DNA of 64,000 nucleotides from Tetrahymena thermophila SB210 (taxonomy: Eukaryota > Ciliophora > Oligohymenophorea > Hymenostomatida > Tetrahymenidae), in NCBI RefSeq assembly GCF_000189635.1, contig NW_002476425.1, positions 124,001 to 188,000 of the forward strand, written 5' to 3'. Below, in pieces: positions 37,480 through 50,000 of the stretch. Position numbers and translations under genes: made by a program. Numbering within the stretch: the stretch's first letter is position 1; each line of letters opens with the position of its first letter. A model generated the notes under the pieces. It saw only the letters and a program-made list of their open reading frames with translations. It did not search any database and was not told where the DNA came from.

Positions 37480-40118
37480 TCACTCACACTTTAATACCCT
37501 AAATTAGTCTTTATTAAAAAAAATATTCTTTCTATTTATAAAAAACTTTTGAAATATTTAAATAAATCTATTAATTAATTTATGAATAAAAATGTGTTTG
37601 TTTGTTTGTTTGTTTACTTTTTCAAGTGTATTTTATTGCTATAAATCGATGCTTTTCGAATCTGAGCGACGAGAGGCTTATCTTTTTAATGACTCTGGCT
37701 AAGTTTGCAAATCAGATTTTACTAGCTAAGGATATTTAGCAAAATTGTGTACTTTTAATTCTGGAGAGTTTAATGAATTTTATCTTTTTGTTAAAGGAGA
37801 ATTTATAGAATTTTAACTACTTTTTTAAGGAGAATTAGCAATTCTATTTTTTCTTACCTTTTATGAGTCGTCAAATACATTTGCAGTTGGAGATAACTTT
37901 TCAATATTGACTTTATGAGTAAATGAAGACTATGAATTGTGTCTTTAGATCTAGTGGTGAGACCTCTTTGGGGAAGTATTTGCTGTTTTTCGTTAGAAAT
38001 AAGATGAACTTGTACCAGTTTTTTCTCTTATAAATGAGTTAGAATTCTAATTTTCATTTCCTAATGAATTAAGTCTTTTAATATTTTAGCTACTTTCATC
38101 TGTATTTCTTATATTACTATGTCTTGACCTTTATGAATTTGGTATTTTATCTTAGCGAGGTGAATTTGTTTACTAAAAATTCCTTGCTGTTTTATATTAA
38201 GGTAATGAGCTATTATTATTATTATTATTATGAGATATATTAACAGCTGCTAAACTTGATCTTTTAAGTGATTTTTTAGAAGATCTTTCAAAATTAGACG
38301 AAATTGAATTTCTTTCCTTTATAGTTTGCTCATCTTTAATCTGTTAAAAACTCTTTTTCTCAATTTATAAGTACTGATTATACAAATACCTACTTTCTAC
38401 TATCTCCATTCTTGGTCTCTTAGCCAAATTTGGAATTTACTCAATATTGTCATATCCCAAAAATTTTAGATAAGGATGCAGCTCTTCTCTTTCATTTGAA
38501 ATAAGTTTCATATTCTATTTTTGATTTGCATAATTAGGGCTTCTAAGTACTTCAATTAATCTAATTTTATCTGTTTTAAACTATCTTTAGTTAAAATTGA
38601 ATTAGTCAATTTTTTTTTTAAATATTAAGATAAATAATAAAAAATAATTTAAATGTGCTCTTTTGTATTTTGTTTAAAAACTTTAAAAATATTTTTTCAA
38701 GCTAAATTAATTATTCATAATTTTAATAATAAAGAAATGAATTGAATTGATCATCCATCTTAAAGCTTTAAAAAAGTGGAAAAAATATTTTTATAAAATT
38801 TAAAAAATTAAATAACAACCCTCATTTTTAAATTTTGACTTAAAAGCATTTTTTCAAGATGAAGTTAGAATTTTATTATTGCAAGGGATTAATGAAAAAT
38901 AGATTTAAATATTTATCATCTCTTTTGTATCTTTGAGTATTTTTTAATTAGTGTTTTAAATATTTTAGAAAAGATTGCCCTTTAAATTTTGTTTATTTGT
39001 TAAACATTTTCAACTTTCTAATACCTTGAATGCTTGGCTTCATGCCTTAAAAATTGTAATAAATTACTTTAAAGTTGTTTTATTCGTTTTATATGTTGAA
39101 ATTATTTATAAATTTGATAGTAATATATTTATATATAATTTATAAATAAGCTTTGAAAGTTTTTAATTACTTATCTTGCATCTTTTTTGTTTTAGCTAGT
39201 TTTTTAATATCAGGAATAATATCTTCACAGAGTTTTTGCATTTTATTAATGATTTTGTTGAATTTAGCAAAATCTACCTGTCTATCTGTACTGTCTTTAC
39301 TTAAGTCAGAAGGTTTAATTATATTTAGAGTTGTTGAATATTTCTAATTCATCTTTCTTCTATCAAAATTTGTAGATGATTAATTTTCTATAATATAATC
39401 ATTACTTCCTTGATTGTCTTCAAAATTATCATTTTCATCATTATTTATGTCCTCGTTTGTTACTTAATTTCCTTCAAAATCTTTACTAAAAAAAGGTAGC
39501 TAGCTTAAAGTCATTTTTTGGCTCTAGCTCATACTTTATTTTACATTAGAATTAGAAATTTCCTTTAGAGATTTAATGCGATTTCCTTTTTTCTACTTAT
39601 CAACTTCCTTCGAATGAATTTCTGATATGGTAAAACTAAATATAATTTTTCAATATTGTTAAAATTATTTTTATATGATTAGTTAATAAATAAATTAATG
39701 AATGAATTTTATGCTAATAAATTTTCTATTTTTATTACGATTTAATATCTTCAACCCTAAAACTATCATTTTTCTTTTTTATTTCTTTAAGATCCTTTTA
39801 AGAATTTTTTATGTTTGAAATGAGTTTGTGCATAACCCCTTAAAACTCTAAGTATTTTTCATTTTTATTTTTAGCAAAACTCTTCTTATAATACCAATTT
39901 AGTTTATTTAACTCCATTTTATTCTTTTTATGTATATCTTCACCCAACAATTAATTAACTGTTTTAGCTTATCTCTTCATCATCACTAATTCTCTCTTTA
40001 GTTAATCTTTTTACTCTTTCTACTACTATGAAATGAAATCTCTTTTCGGTTTCTTAGCGGATTCCGCCATTTTGTAATAATCTGAAGGAGCTAAAAATGC
40101 TGTAAATTAACTAGCCAT
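37480..40118 (-). CDS. Low-complexity, Lys/Ser/Asn-rich hypothetical protein
   Basis: The probable start is ATG 40118 (MASQFTAFLAPSDYYKMAES), followed by a charged helical region (KEQKDQLKRELVMMKRQAKT). Introns are likely near 39635-39740 and 38600-39150. The 3' part includes a poly-Asn tract from (TTA)n at 38214-38232 and a Ser/Asn-rich stretch. The frame has no TGA through 37620. Splicing at donor 37617 to an acceptor near 37499 would end it at TGA 37480. Other acceptors would continue into the downstream gene. No family is recognised. Confidence 0.5.
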
Positions 40119-41012
40119 GGCTGAAGAGTTAGCTTTTGATGAGATTCCACTTATTAACTTACTTCTTGCTTTCTTAAACTAAACAAATACTTGATGTATT
40201 TTACTTATTGCTAATCAAAATTAAGAGTTATTCTACCAATTATTTGTTACTTTAAAAGTAAAAAAATATTTGATTAAGTGATAAATAATTTGATCAATAA
40301 ATAAATCCTATTAAATAGTTGTAATAAAATTATTAATTAATTTACAAAATTTATATTAGCGAGAAATAAATAAATACTCAATAGATGTTTTGATAAATAA
40401 ATATATGAATTATTTATTTATTTCTAAGCAAAAATATACCAAGTCGTTATATATCAATCATAAATAATACAAAGAACCTCAATTTGCATAAACATTTTAA
40501 ATTCTAAACTTTTATCCAAATTAATTTTTAATTCTTAAAATATTTATTAATTGATTATTAATAAAAAAAGTCTATTCCTAATTCATTATTAATTACTTTG
40601 TGATTAACAAATAAAATTAATTATCAAAAAAAAATTATATTCTATAAAAAATACATTATAATTTTTCTATATCTTGGGAACTTTTTTTTAATAGTTATAT
40701 TCATTAAGTTATAGATGACCCCTTATATTTTAAATGACCTCGTTTTTAGCGAACGATTAGTAAATGAGGGACATGGGTAAGAGGAATGAATAGCTGTAAA
40801 TAATAGATATGTTCTTTATTAAAAATAAAACAAAACTGATGATTAAAAAAAATTTTTTTACACATAAATATTATTTAAAAGAATAACAGATAGAAGGATG
40901 TTAAAAAGTTTAACCATTAGATTAGCCTAATTAAAGATGACAAGCATCAAATTCAAAAATAAATAAAATGTATTAAGACACAATTATCAATTACTTTAAC
41001 TATTTATCTATC
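40119..41012. other. Intergenic, AT-rich
   Basis: About 0.9 kb. A less AT-rich patch at 40715-40800 may be regulatory. No coding signal was seen. An upstream exon for the 40118 gene could start near 40200, because a TGA-free frame extends to about 40190. Confidence 0.45.
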
Positions 41013-42359
41013 TCATAGAGTAAGCTGGATATCGCTTAAGCCAGAATCTCTATAACAACAAAAATAATACTCTTTATTAGGATTATATGTAAATCTCATA
41101 ATAAATAAATCATCTTCTGAAAACTCTTTTTTAAAGGTTATGTAATTTTTCTCTAATTTTACTAGGATAACATCTTTGTCAAAGAATTAAAAAGAATTTT
41201 AAACTTTGTTTTAGCTAATATCTTCTTAATTCCATGAAAACCCGTCTGAAGAAATTAGATAATAGTATAAATTGTATTAGATGAGATCTGAGAATTTTTG
41301 TTATGAAATTGGAGTATCAGTTTTATTCAAAATTCCTATACCAAGAAAACCATCTGCTTTTTTGACTTTAATTTTAAAATACTTATTTAAATCAGTTTAG
41401 CAAATAGGATAATCAAAATAAAATAGCTGATTTTAGTACATGCTGATTTAAGTTGGTTGAAGTAATTTTTTAGTATCTAGGTGTTAACTATTATAACTTA
41501 ATTAATCATAAATATTGTTAATCATGCTATTTTATATTTCTAAGACTTTTTGATTAATCTAATTTATTTTTAGGCTATTCAAATTCTTTTTTTCAAGTAG
41601 TTTTTCAATCAAATTATTTTATGCTTCAGAAAAAAATTGTAAATTATTTTAAATTTAAATTGTTTTGGAATTTTATATTTAAGATATTTATTCTGAAATT
41701 TAATCTAATTCTGTTTATTCCTCTTAATTTATTTCTAAGTTTTTAACAAATGTTTCTAATTAGTCAATAATGCAGCTAAAAAGATGTTGATAAGCTTTTA
41801 AATTAGAAACATTGTGATATCTTTCATAATTTTTTAATGCACATTTAATTTAGATCTCACTATTTTAAGTGTTCTACATCATATTTTAAACATAGAATTA
41901 GATTTCTTCTTCACTAATCTTCTTTGTGAGGAATTATCTTAGTTTATCTTTTTAAGAAACCTGATTATAAATTCTTAAAATCTCAGAGTGATTGTAGCTA
42001 AAATCAATATCCTAAATTTTATTTAAAAGAACCATGATATCCTACTTAAATGTTTACATGTAGCATGCTTTTATTTATTTGCTTTAGTTACTTTAAGAGG
42101 CTTCTAGTAACAGCTAAAATAGCTTGACTTCAAAATCTTAATCATCTAATGGTGGCCAATTCGTTATAATACTATTTTCATCAGCGGATAAGCATTCTTC
42201 ATTTAAAATGAGTTATTAGATACTTAAACCTTTTATTTTCGTGCAAGTAGAGCAAATAGGTATTAAGCTGAAACTTTCCCTACATATTTGCAAATACTTT
42301 GAAGGATTCTAAGGATGATATTTACAGTTTAATTATACTTTTTATTCTAATGTGTTCAT
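41013..42359 (-). CDS. Zinc-motif protein with C-terminal SPRY/B30.2-like domain
   Basis: One uninterrupted ciliate-code exon of 449 codons, from ATG 42359 to TGA 41013. The N-terminus has Cys/His spaced C-x2-H-x11-C-x9-C-x2-C (CKYHPQNPSKYLQIC, then PICSTC), resembling a short B-box-type zinc site. The middle is helical and Gln/Lys-rich. The C-terminal part (ADGFLGIGILNKTD, YYYLISSDGFSWNQEDISQN, ILVKLEKNYITFKKE) has the strand pattern seen in ciliate SPRY-like domains. This echoes TRIM-type B-box/coiled-coil/SPRY layout, though no RING is present. The role is unknown. The zinc and SPRY calls are by eye. Confidence 0.7.
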
Positions 42360-42793
42360 AATAAAGAAAATATTTGTTAAACTAATTTTTTAATATACTT
42401 AATAATGATTTTGCTTCTAATCTTTAGATATTGTAAATAAAAAAAAGCTTTAAACTAATATGTAAATATTAAAGATAATTTAATCAGTAGTAAAAAAATA
42501 GCTGTTAATATGGATATTTATTTCATTTTGCAAACACCTCTACAAAATCTAAAAAATAAGCAATAAAAGAAATATTTTAGCATCTAATATTTGCTAAAAA
42601 TAGATAAAATAAAAATATATAATAAATAAATAAAATTAATAATAAAAATATTAAAATATATAATAATAGAATAAATCAATATTAAAATTTTTGAAACTAA
42701 ACAAAAAGGAATATAATAATTTAATTTTCTAAAAAGCTAATATTTTTTTTTTCAGATATAGATATACCATAATGATATTAACATAATAAGACT

Positions 42794-42837
<44 letters not shown>

Positions 42838-43633
42838 GACTGTGTTATTTATATTTTAACTAGGATTTTCTTTTAAAGAATGTAATTTTAGACTTAATTA
42901 GAAAAATGATCATTTATGGATAGATTCATGAATAACATAAATATACAATCTGATTTTTCAAATATAGCAGGTCGATATTTTAAAAATAAGATATTACATT
43001 AAAAAAGTGACCTCCTAAAATTTTTTAAAAATGAATTTTTTGCATTGCTTAAATTAGAGTAATTACCATATTTTATAAATTGAAGTTTTTAATATATTTA
43101 TTTGATGTGAATATGAATATAAAGTTTTTTTAATTATTATGTGAATATTAAGTGACTATTTTATTGTTATTAGTGTTTAAGAATAATATTATAGATTTAC
43201 TTTTATTTAAAATTAAGTATGAATACAAAAGCTTGAAAAGCTGAATAATTACTCAATCTATTATTGAATAATAAATAAGTTTTAGCTTAGATTATTGAAT
43301 AGTTTTTCTTTAAAAAGAGTGTTATGAATATATTTAAAAATAAACAGAGCTATTTTTATCAAAGGAAAAATGTAATTTGAATTGAATATCAAAATCAAGA
43401 TATGCAAAATTTAAAACAATAAATTTAGCCTTTTTATTTAAGGTTAATTTTTAAATTTTTGATTTAAAAATAGGTTTGATAATTTTAAGCTAATTTAATA
43501 GACAAATATTATTTTTCTCTTTTAATAGTAATAAACTAGATTTATAGATTATATTTTACTCTCAATTGTAAACCAAATTATTGGTTATAAATAATAGTAT
43601 ATTTTATTAAGTCGTCATTGATAACTTAAGGAT
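42360..43633. other. Intergenic with (TTTA)n
   Basis: Very AT-rich spacer containing a microsatellite at 42793-42836. No convincing coding frame was seen. Confidence 0.45.
42793..42836. repeat. (TTTA)n microsatellite
   Basis: About eleven tandem TTTA units. Confidence 0.92.
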
Positions 43634-44555
43634 TCAAAATAAGTAATATGATGTAAACGAATATTTAGGAAACAATATTAATTTGATATTTAATTTGATC
43701 TAATACTATTTTACAAAACTGAAATGTACCTACCCATAATATTGATTAAATAGCAAAATATTAATTCCTAATAAACAAATTTAATACATCACTAATTTAT
43801 ATTCAAAATGATATGAATAAATGAACTAAGTAACTTGAACATTTTAATTACATTTTTAATCTTTTCCACTTTTAGAATAGTCATCTCCATCTATATTGAT
43901 TTAGAATCTATTCTCAAAACGCACAAATTTAAATTGCTTTCCAAGGTCTTTAATATTTAGAACACTTATAGAATAAAAATCCAATTTTAAATTAATTCTA
44001 TGCAGAGGATAAAAATTTATATGAAAACCTTTTGATGGAAATATTTTTTTGGGTCGGTATTAATAAATAAATTTAGTTTCAACATAATTTAATAAATTTA
44101 TTTCTCAATACTAATTTGAGATACTATTAGATATTTAAATTGTCTGCTTCGATGATGAGTGGCTGAAATTTACATTTATTTTTAATTAAAGTTGAGATAA
44201 ATCTTTTCTCATACTTTCTAACTTTTTTTATTTACCGAATTAAAATTAAAGTAGCCTTGTAATTTTATTTTAAAATTGACATTAAAGATATCCTATAGCA
44301 GTGTTGCTAAAAAAAAATATAGAACATAAAATATTTTGGCTTTTATTATTTGCAAATAAATAAATACGATGATATTAATTTAGATACCAAATTAGTCTAT
44401 AATTAATTAATTAAAAGTCAGTAAATATATTCATGCAATCCTTGTAAAAAAATTTCTGCTTCAGTGTTACAAATAAAGAAAGCTCAAAGAAAAATTTGTT
44501 TTAGCAAGCATAAAAATATTCTGATACCAGATGTTTAAAGTTTGTCAGTTTTCAT
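43634..44555 (-). CDS. Candidate multi-exon hypothetical gene
   Basis: Several minus-strand stretches read as protein with the ciliate code and splice-like edges. These are ACQNKFFFELSLFVTLKQKF near 44420-44510, NTAIGYLQCQFQNKITRLL near 44240-44310, and LGKQFKFVRFENRFQINIDG near 43870-43950, running to TGA 43634. The start (ATG 44555) and intron borders are guesses. No family is recognised. The aromatic-rich first exon may be membrane-associated. Confidence 0.33.
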
Positions 44556-44580
44556 GTTGTATAAATTTAGCGATTTTAAA

Positions 44581-45679
44581 TTGTATTTTGTAATTATTTA
44601 TCACAAGTTACTAAAATATTCAATTCTAAGCGGAAAAAAATCAATTATATTTATTGTAATTCTGAAATATAGTGTAAATAAAATATTACTGCATAATTAA
44701 TTATCCATCCATCAATTCATCCACATAAAAAAGATATTTATTTAAAAATGAATAAAAATTTTTTTAAATGTGTTAATGTTTTTTTTAAGAATTAAGCTGA
44801 GAAAAATATATGTATGTGTAAGGAAATAACACTAATATTTGAGAGGATTAACTTAAATATTTATCTCTAAGTTAAGTTTGTGTTTAATAATTTCATCAAG
44901 AGAGATAAATAAAAAATGTAAGACAACCTTTTATGGTAATTAAATTAAAGAAACTGGAAGAAAAATAAAAAAAGTTAATACTTGTAATCTTATAAAAAAG
45001 CTATTATAGGCGACTATAAACAATTTTATTATTTGTAGAAAAAGAAAGATTTTTCTTTAATATTTATTCTTATTTTATATTGTTAATGGAGATAAATAAT
45101 AAAGTTAAGTCTTCCTTCACATTTCACTTTATTACTTAGCAGAAAAGAATAAAATGAAAAAATAGATTGGTTGATTATTTGTATTAAAACCAATAAGGGA
45201 ACAAAAAATAGTGAGCATTCTAAAAATAAAAATTGTATTTTTTTGTTTAATTTAAAGATGTATTAAATTAGTGAAGAATAACATAGGAGAGTAATTCTTT
45301 TATTATTAATTTAATCGAAGAGAATCAAAATGTGTAATTCAAAAGATATTATTACTACTTCTTTATTTCTTTTCAAACAAAAAATTTCAAAGCTTAGTTT
45401 AATATGACGGCATTTTAAAAAACCAAAATAATTCTCATATTTTATCATTACTGTTTGTTTGGAAGGCATTTTTGGAATACTGTTCAAAGGTTTTTAAATT
45501 AATAATAAAAAAATATTATAATTTGTTGCATTTTTTTAAAAGTTTGGGATAAATTGATAAGACTAGTTGAAAAATAAATAATTTATTATCTAAACAAAAA
45601 GAAAATAAATAAATAAATTACACTACTCGTTCGGAATCAATTTATTGAAAACAAATCAATATAATTTTACTTATTGAGA
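44581..45679. other. Intergenic, AT-rich
   Basis: Nothing recognisable was seen. It probably contains divergent promoters for the two flanking candidate genes. Confidence 0.45.
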
Positions 45680-46172
45680 ATGAGTGATTTTCCTTCACCT
45701 GCTACATTAGATTAATTAAAAAGGTCAAAATTAACAAATATAGTGAGCAAATATGAACGTGAAGTGCTTAACATTAAAAATTATTTATATTTATGCTTTT
45801 GTATTATTTTTGTTTTGATTTAAATTTTTATTTGTCTGACTAATTAGTATTTTGAATTTAATCTAGAAATAAAAGATGGAGCATTGTTTTCAACATTCAA
45901 TTGATTGCGTGTTCATCTATTGTGAATCCTTTGTTTATTTATTTAGTCTTTTATTATATTTTAGATGCTTTCGATATTCTGGGTAGAAACTCACAAATAT
46001 TAACATTTTTGATAATCTTGAAGTGTTTTTTATAAAAATATTAATATATCCTCAAAATTGTTTACTGTACTTACAGAAAGAAGAGCTAAAATAAAGTGTA
46101 ATTAAACAAAAACATATGCCTCTGTATGGAACTATTATTAAGTAAATATTTTGTTCATTTTTATCATATTGA
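45680..46172 (+). CDS. Candidate small membrane protein
   Basis: From ATG 45680 the ciliate frame reads MSDFPSPATLDQLKRSKLTN, then a hydrophobic helix (YLYLCFCIIFVLIQIFICL). An intron at about 45885-45964 (GTTTTC to TTTTAG) would join DGAL to CFRYSGQKLTNINIFD and continue to TGA 46170-46172. One strong transmembrane helix is seen. The function is unknown, and the 3' exons may extend further. Confidence 0.42.
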
Positions 46173-47007
46173 TTGCTTGATATTTGTGTTGTCTCTCAGT
46201 GAAAATTGTTAATAAATACATAGAAAAAAAATAAAAATAGATAAGAAATTATCCAAATAATAAATTAGACACCTACCTCACATTAATTTAATTAAGACGT
46301 TCTATTCTTTTTTAATTAAGAAAATAAATAAATAAATTCATTTTTATTTTGTACTCGCACTTATATTAATTTGATGGATAAATTTTTATTTATTTATAGC
46401 AAATTTATTTAATCTGTTTACTTGTTGTGTAATAGAGGGTGGGGTCCATAGATAGATATATAGATACTGTATGGCATAAGTCCTTAGTTTAGAGAGTAAA
46501 TAAAAATAAGTGATTATGCAAAAAATTAATAAAAATTCAATGAATCTTAATTAATTTGAGATTAATTGAGAGGTAGAAACTGGAGGGTAAAAAATAAAAA
46601 AAGAAGCTAGTGGGGAAAAGAGTCAATAAATTGGTAAATTAAATTAGCAAATCAAATTTATTAATCACTATTTTTAATAAATGATGATATTTAATTTGAT
46701 TGATCAAGAATGCATGCAATGTCAAACACATATTAATTAAATAAATAAAACCTTCTAAGAAGTAAATTTAGGTATTGAGGGAAGAATATCAATTAAATTA
46801 AGTGCAAGACAAATTAATTAATTTTAATTGCTTTTACAAAGTAAATCTTTTAATAACTTAATCAAGATAGACAAACAACTTTTAGGTTTTCCAGACATTT
46901 AGCAGTCTTTCTCTCTAGTTTAAATTTCAGACTTTCTGTCAAATTCATAATCATTAAAATTAACAAAAAAAGTCAAATAAAAAAATAAATAAACAAAAAG
47001 CTGTAAA
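46173..47007 (+). promoter_or_regulatory. Upstream region of the highly expressed repeat-protein gene
   Basis: Intergenic DNA leading to the 47008 start, with an A-rich run (AAAAAATAAATAAACAAAAA) just before ATG, as is usual for ciliate genes. A less AT-rich patch lies at 46435-46500. No defined motif could be assigned. Confidence 0.35.
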
Positions 47008-50000
47008 ATGAATAAAGCTTTAATTGCTGTGCTTATGCTCTGCATCGTCGGAAGTAGCATGGCCAAGGTTGATCCTGAAACATGTTTCACTTAGGCTGCT
47101 GCTTTCACCCACCAAGTTAAGATATTCACTGCCTCCGTCCACGCCCAACCCCTCTAAGTTGCCAACTTGCTTGGTAGCGCTTATGACACTTTCGAAGCTG
47201 TCAATCCCTTAATCAACGGATGTGGCTTAGATTTCCCCTTACTCGATAAGGTTGATGGATTCAAGCCTGCTAATGCCACCTAATGTTTCAGTAAGTTTAT
47301 TTATCAAAATATTTTTATTCAAAAAATGTTGTTTTTGGTTGACTTTCTTGTATTCTTCGAAAACTTATCTTTTTTGTTGGATTTTGTGCAATGAATGCTC
47401 TTTCTTGCCTTATAAGGGAAAAAATAATGACAAGGGATTTAATAATTTGATTTGCTAGATTATAATCAGGTTTTATAAACACATATATTTCTTTTGCGAT
47501 AAGGTTTCTTCTGAGCTAACAAAAATTAATTAATTATTAGAACTAATTTATGGCTTTGCTTTTACTATTTACCATTCTCAATATTATTATAAGACAAAAT
47601 TATTAATTAATCAAATCTGATGATTACTCAAATCCATCAAACATAAATAAATATTAGGCAGATTGATTTATCTTTATCGCGATTTTTATATGTAAGGAGA
47701 AAAGATTTATATTGAAAACAAACCTGACTTTTGATAATCTGTATTTTTTTGAGAATAAAATTCATACAAAGAGATAATAAAAATCTTAAAAACAAAAATA
47801 TCATTTTCGATAATAAAAGAATTTACCAAGAACGAACATCAATCAATTATTTTCTTCTTCTTCATCTTCTTCGAGCTTTATTAAATGTATTTTTATTAAA
47901 TTAACTAAAGCTGATATTGAAACTATTGCCAACATCGCCATCGAACTCAAGACCTCCAATGATGTTAAGGATTTAGCTGACAACATCATCAATGTCTTAC
48001 CCAAGATTATTGAAGCTTTCAAGGCTTTCAAGCAAGCTAAGGTTGATTGCAAGATCGTTGAAAAGTAATCTGCCACTTTACTTGCCAACAATGGTTTCGA
48101 TGCTAACATCTTCAAGTGCATTGAAGATGCTTAAGTCACCTTGAAGGATGCTAAGTAATTCGTTAGCGACTACAAGAACAACACCAACATGACCATGGTT
48201 TAACTTTTCGATGAAGCTGAAAAGGTTTATGAAGACCTCGTTGGTCTTAACTAAGACTGTGGAATCCAAAAACTCACTAACTTCACCCTCCCCTAAGTCA
48301 AGAATGTTGATGAATTGAGAACCTGCGTTAAGGACCTCAGCCAAACTGTCCAAGCTGTTGAAAACACCTTCACTATCTTGAAGAACAGATAATTCGCTCA
48401 ACTTTTCAATGCCACCAAGGGTGTCTACACCGCTATCTCTGCTGATATTGCTGAATGCCCCAAGAAGATCTAACTCAAGTCTGCTGATATCTTTGCCTGT
48501 CTCGCTGACGGTCTCTCTGTTGCTTCTGACTTGAAGGCTTTCGTTGATGCTTCCAAGACCAAGAATACCAAGGATATTGTTATCGGTGCCTACAAGGTCT
48601 TAGGTGAACTCGCCCCCTTAGCTAAGGACTGTGACTTGAACTTACCTATTGATATTCCTGAAATCAACCCCGCTGACTTAGAAAACTGTGCTGCCAACAC
48701 TGATAGTTTAGTCCAAACTATTAAGCAACTCGCTGACGACATCTCCAACAAGAAGATCTGGAACGTTGTTCACGATGCTACTGATGCTATTAAGGCTCTT
48801 AAGGTTATCATCTCTGCTTGCGATAACCAACCCAAGTTACAATCAGCTTCTACTGATATTATTGGTTGTCTTAACGGTGCTAAGGCTCTCTATGAAAACA
48901 TCACCACCTTAGTTGATAACTCTAAGGCTAAGGATGTTCCCCAAATTGTTGTTGGTGCTTACACCATCGTTGAATCCTTATAGCCCCTTGTTAACACTTG
49001 TGGTATTAACTTCGATTTACATATCCCCGTTATCACTTTCCCTGACCTCAATGGTTGCGTTGTCGACACTCAATCTTTGATTTCTGGTATTAAGAGCATT
49101 AAGGATGATTTCAGTGAAAAGAACTATACCAAGGTTTTCGATGATGCTGCTGCTGTTGTTCAAAACCTCTAATCTATTGCTGTTATTTGCAAACCTGCCA
49201 AGAACCTCCTTTCTGACAGCAACAACATTTTAACCTGCATTAACAAGTCTAAGGATCTCTACTTAAATATTGAAACCCTTATTAACGATAGCAAAAACAA
49301 GGCTCCCATTAATGAAATCGTTGTCTTATCTTACAACATCATTGAATCCTTATAACCTTTGGTTGATGAATGTGGTATTAAGGCTAACTTACACATTCCC
49401 GCTATCACTTTCCCTGATCTCAATGGTTGCGTTGTTGATACTTAAGGTTTAGTTAACTCCATTAAGGAAATTAGAGATGATATCAAGAATAAGGATTTCG
49501 CCAAGATTTTCGATCACGTCTCTGCTTCAGTTGCTTATTTCTAATAAATCTCTAAGGAATGCAAGCCCACCAAGAATCTCTTGAAAATCGATGTTGTTAC
49601 TTGTTTGAAGGAAGCTTAAACCCTCTACAAGAACGTTGAAACTCTCATCTAAGACTCCAAGAACAAGGCTCCCATTAACGAAATCGTCGTTTTATCTTAC
49701 AACATTATTGAATCTTTATAACCCTTAGTTGATGGTTGTGGTATTAAGGCCAACTTACACATCCCCGTTATTACTTTCCCCGATCTTAACGGTTGCGTTG
49801 TTGACACTGAAGGATTAGTTAACACCATTAAGGCTATTAAGGATGCCATCTAAGAAAAGAAATTCGAAGAAATCTTCACTTAAGTTGCTACCGCTGTTAC
49901 TACTCTTAAGTCTATCGCTGCTGAATGCAAGCCCACCAAGAACCTCTTGAAGATCGATGTTGTTACTTGTTTAAAGGACGCTTAAGCTCTTTACAAGAAC

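Noticed and set aside
42793-42836. Possible telomere or chromosome-breakage signal at a simple repeat
   Set aside because: The unit is TTTA, not the ciliate C4A2/C4A4-type telomere repeat. No telomeric sequence or recognisable breakage sequence was found in the window.
47843-48401. Minus-strand ORFs inside the secreted repeat gene
   Set aside because: They mirror the GC-richer highly expressed plus-strand exon. The plus strand has the signal peptide, repeats and a consistent splice.
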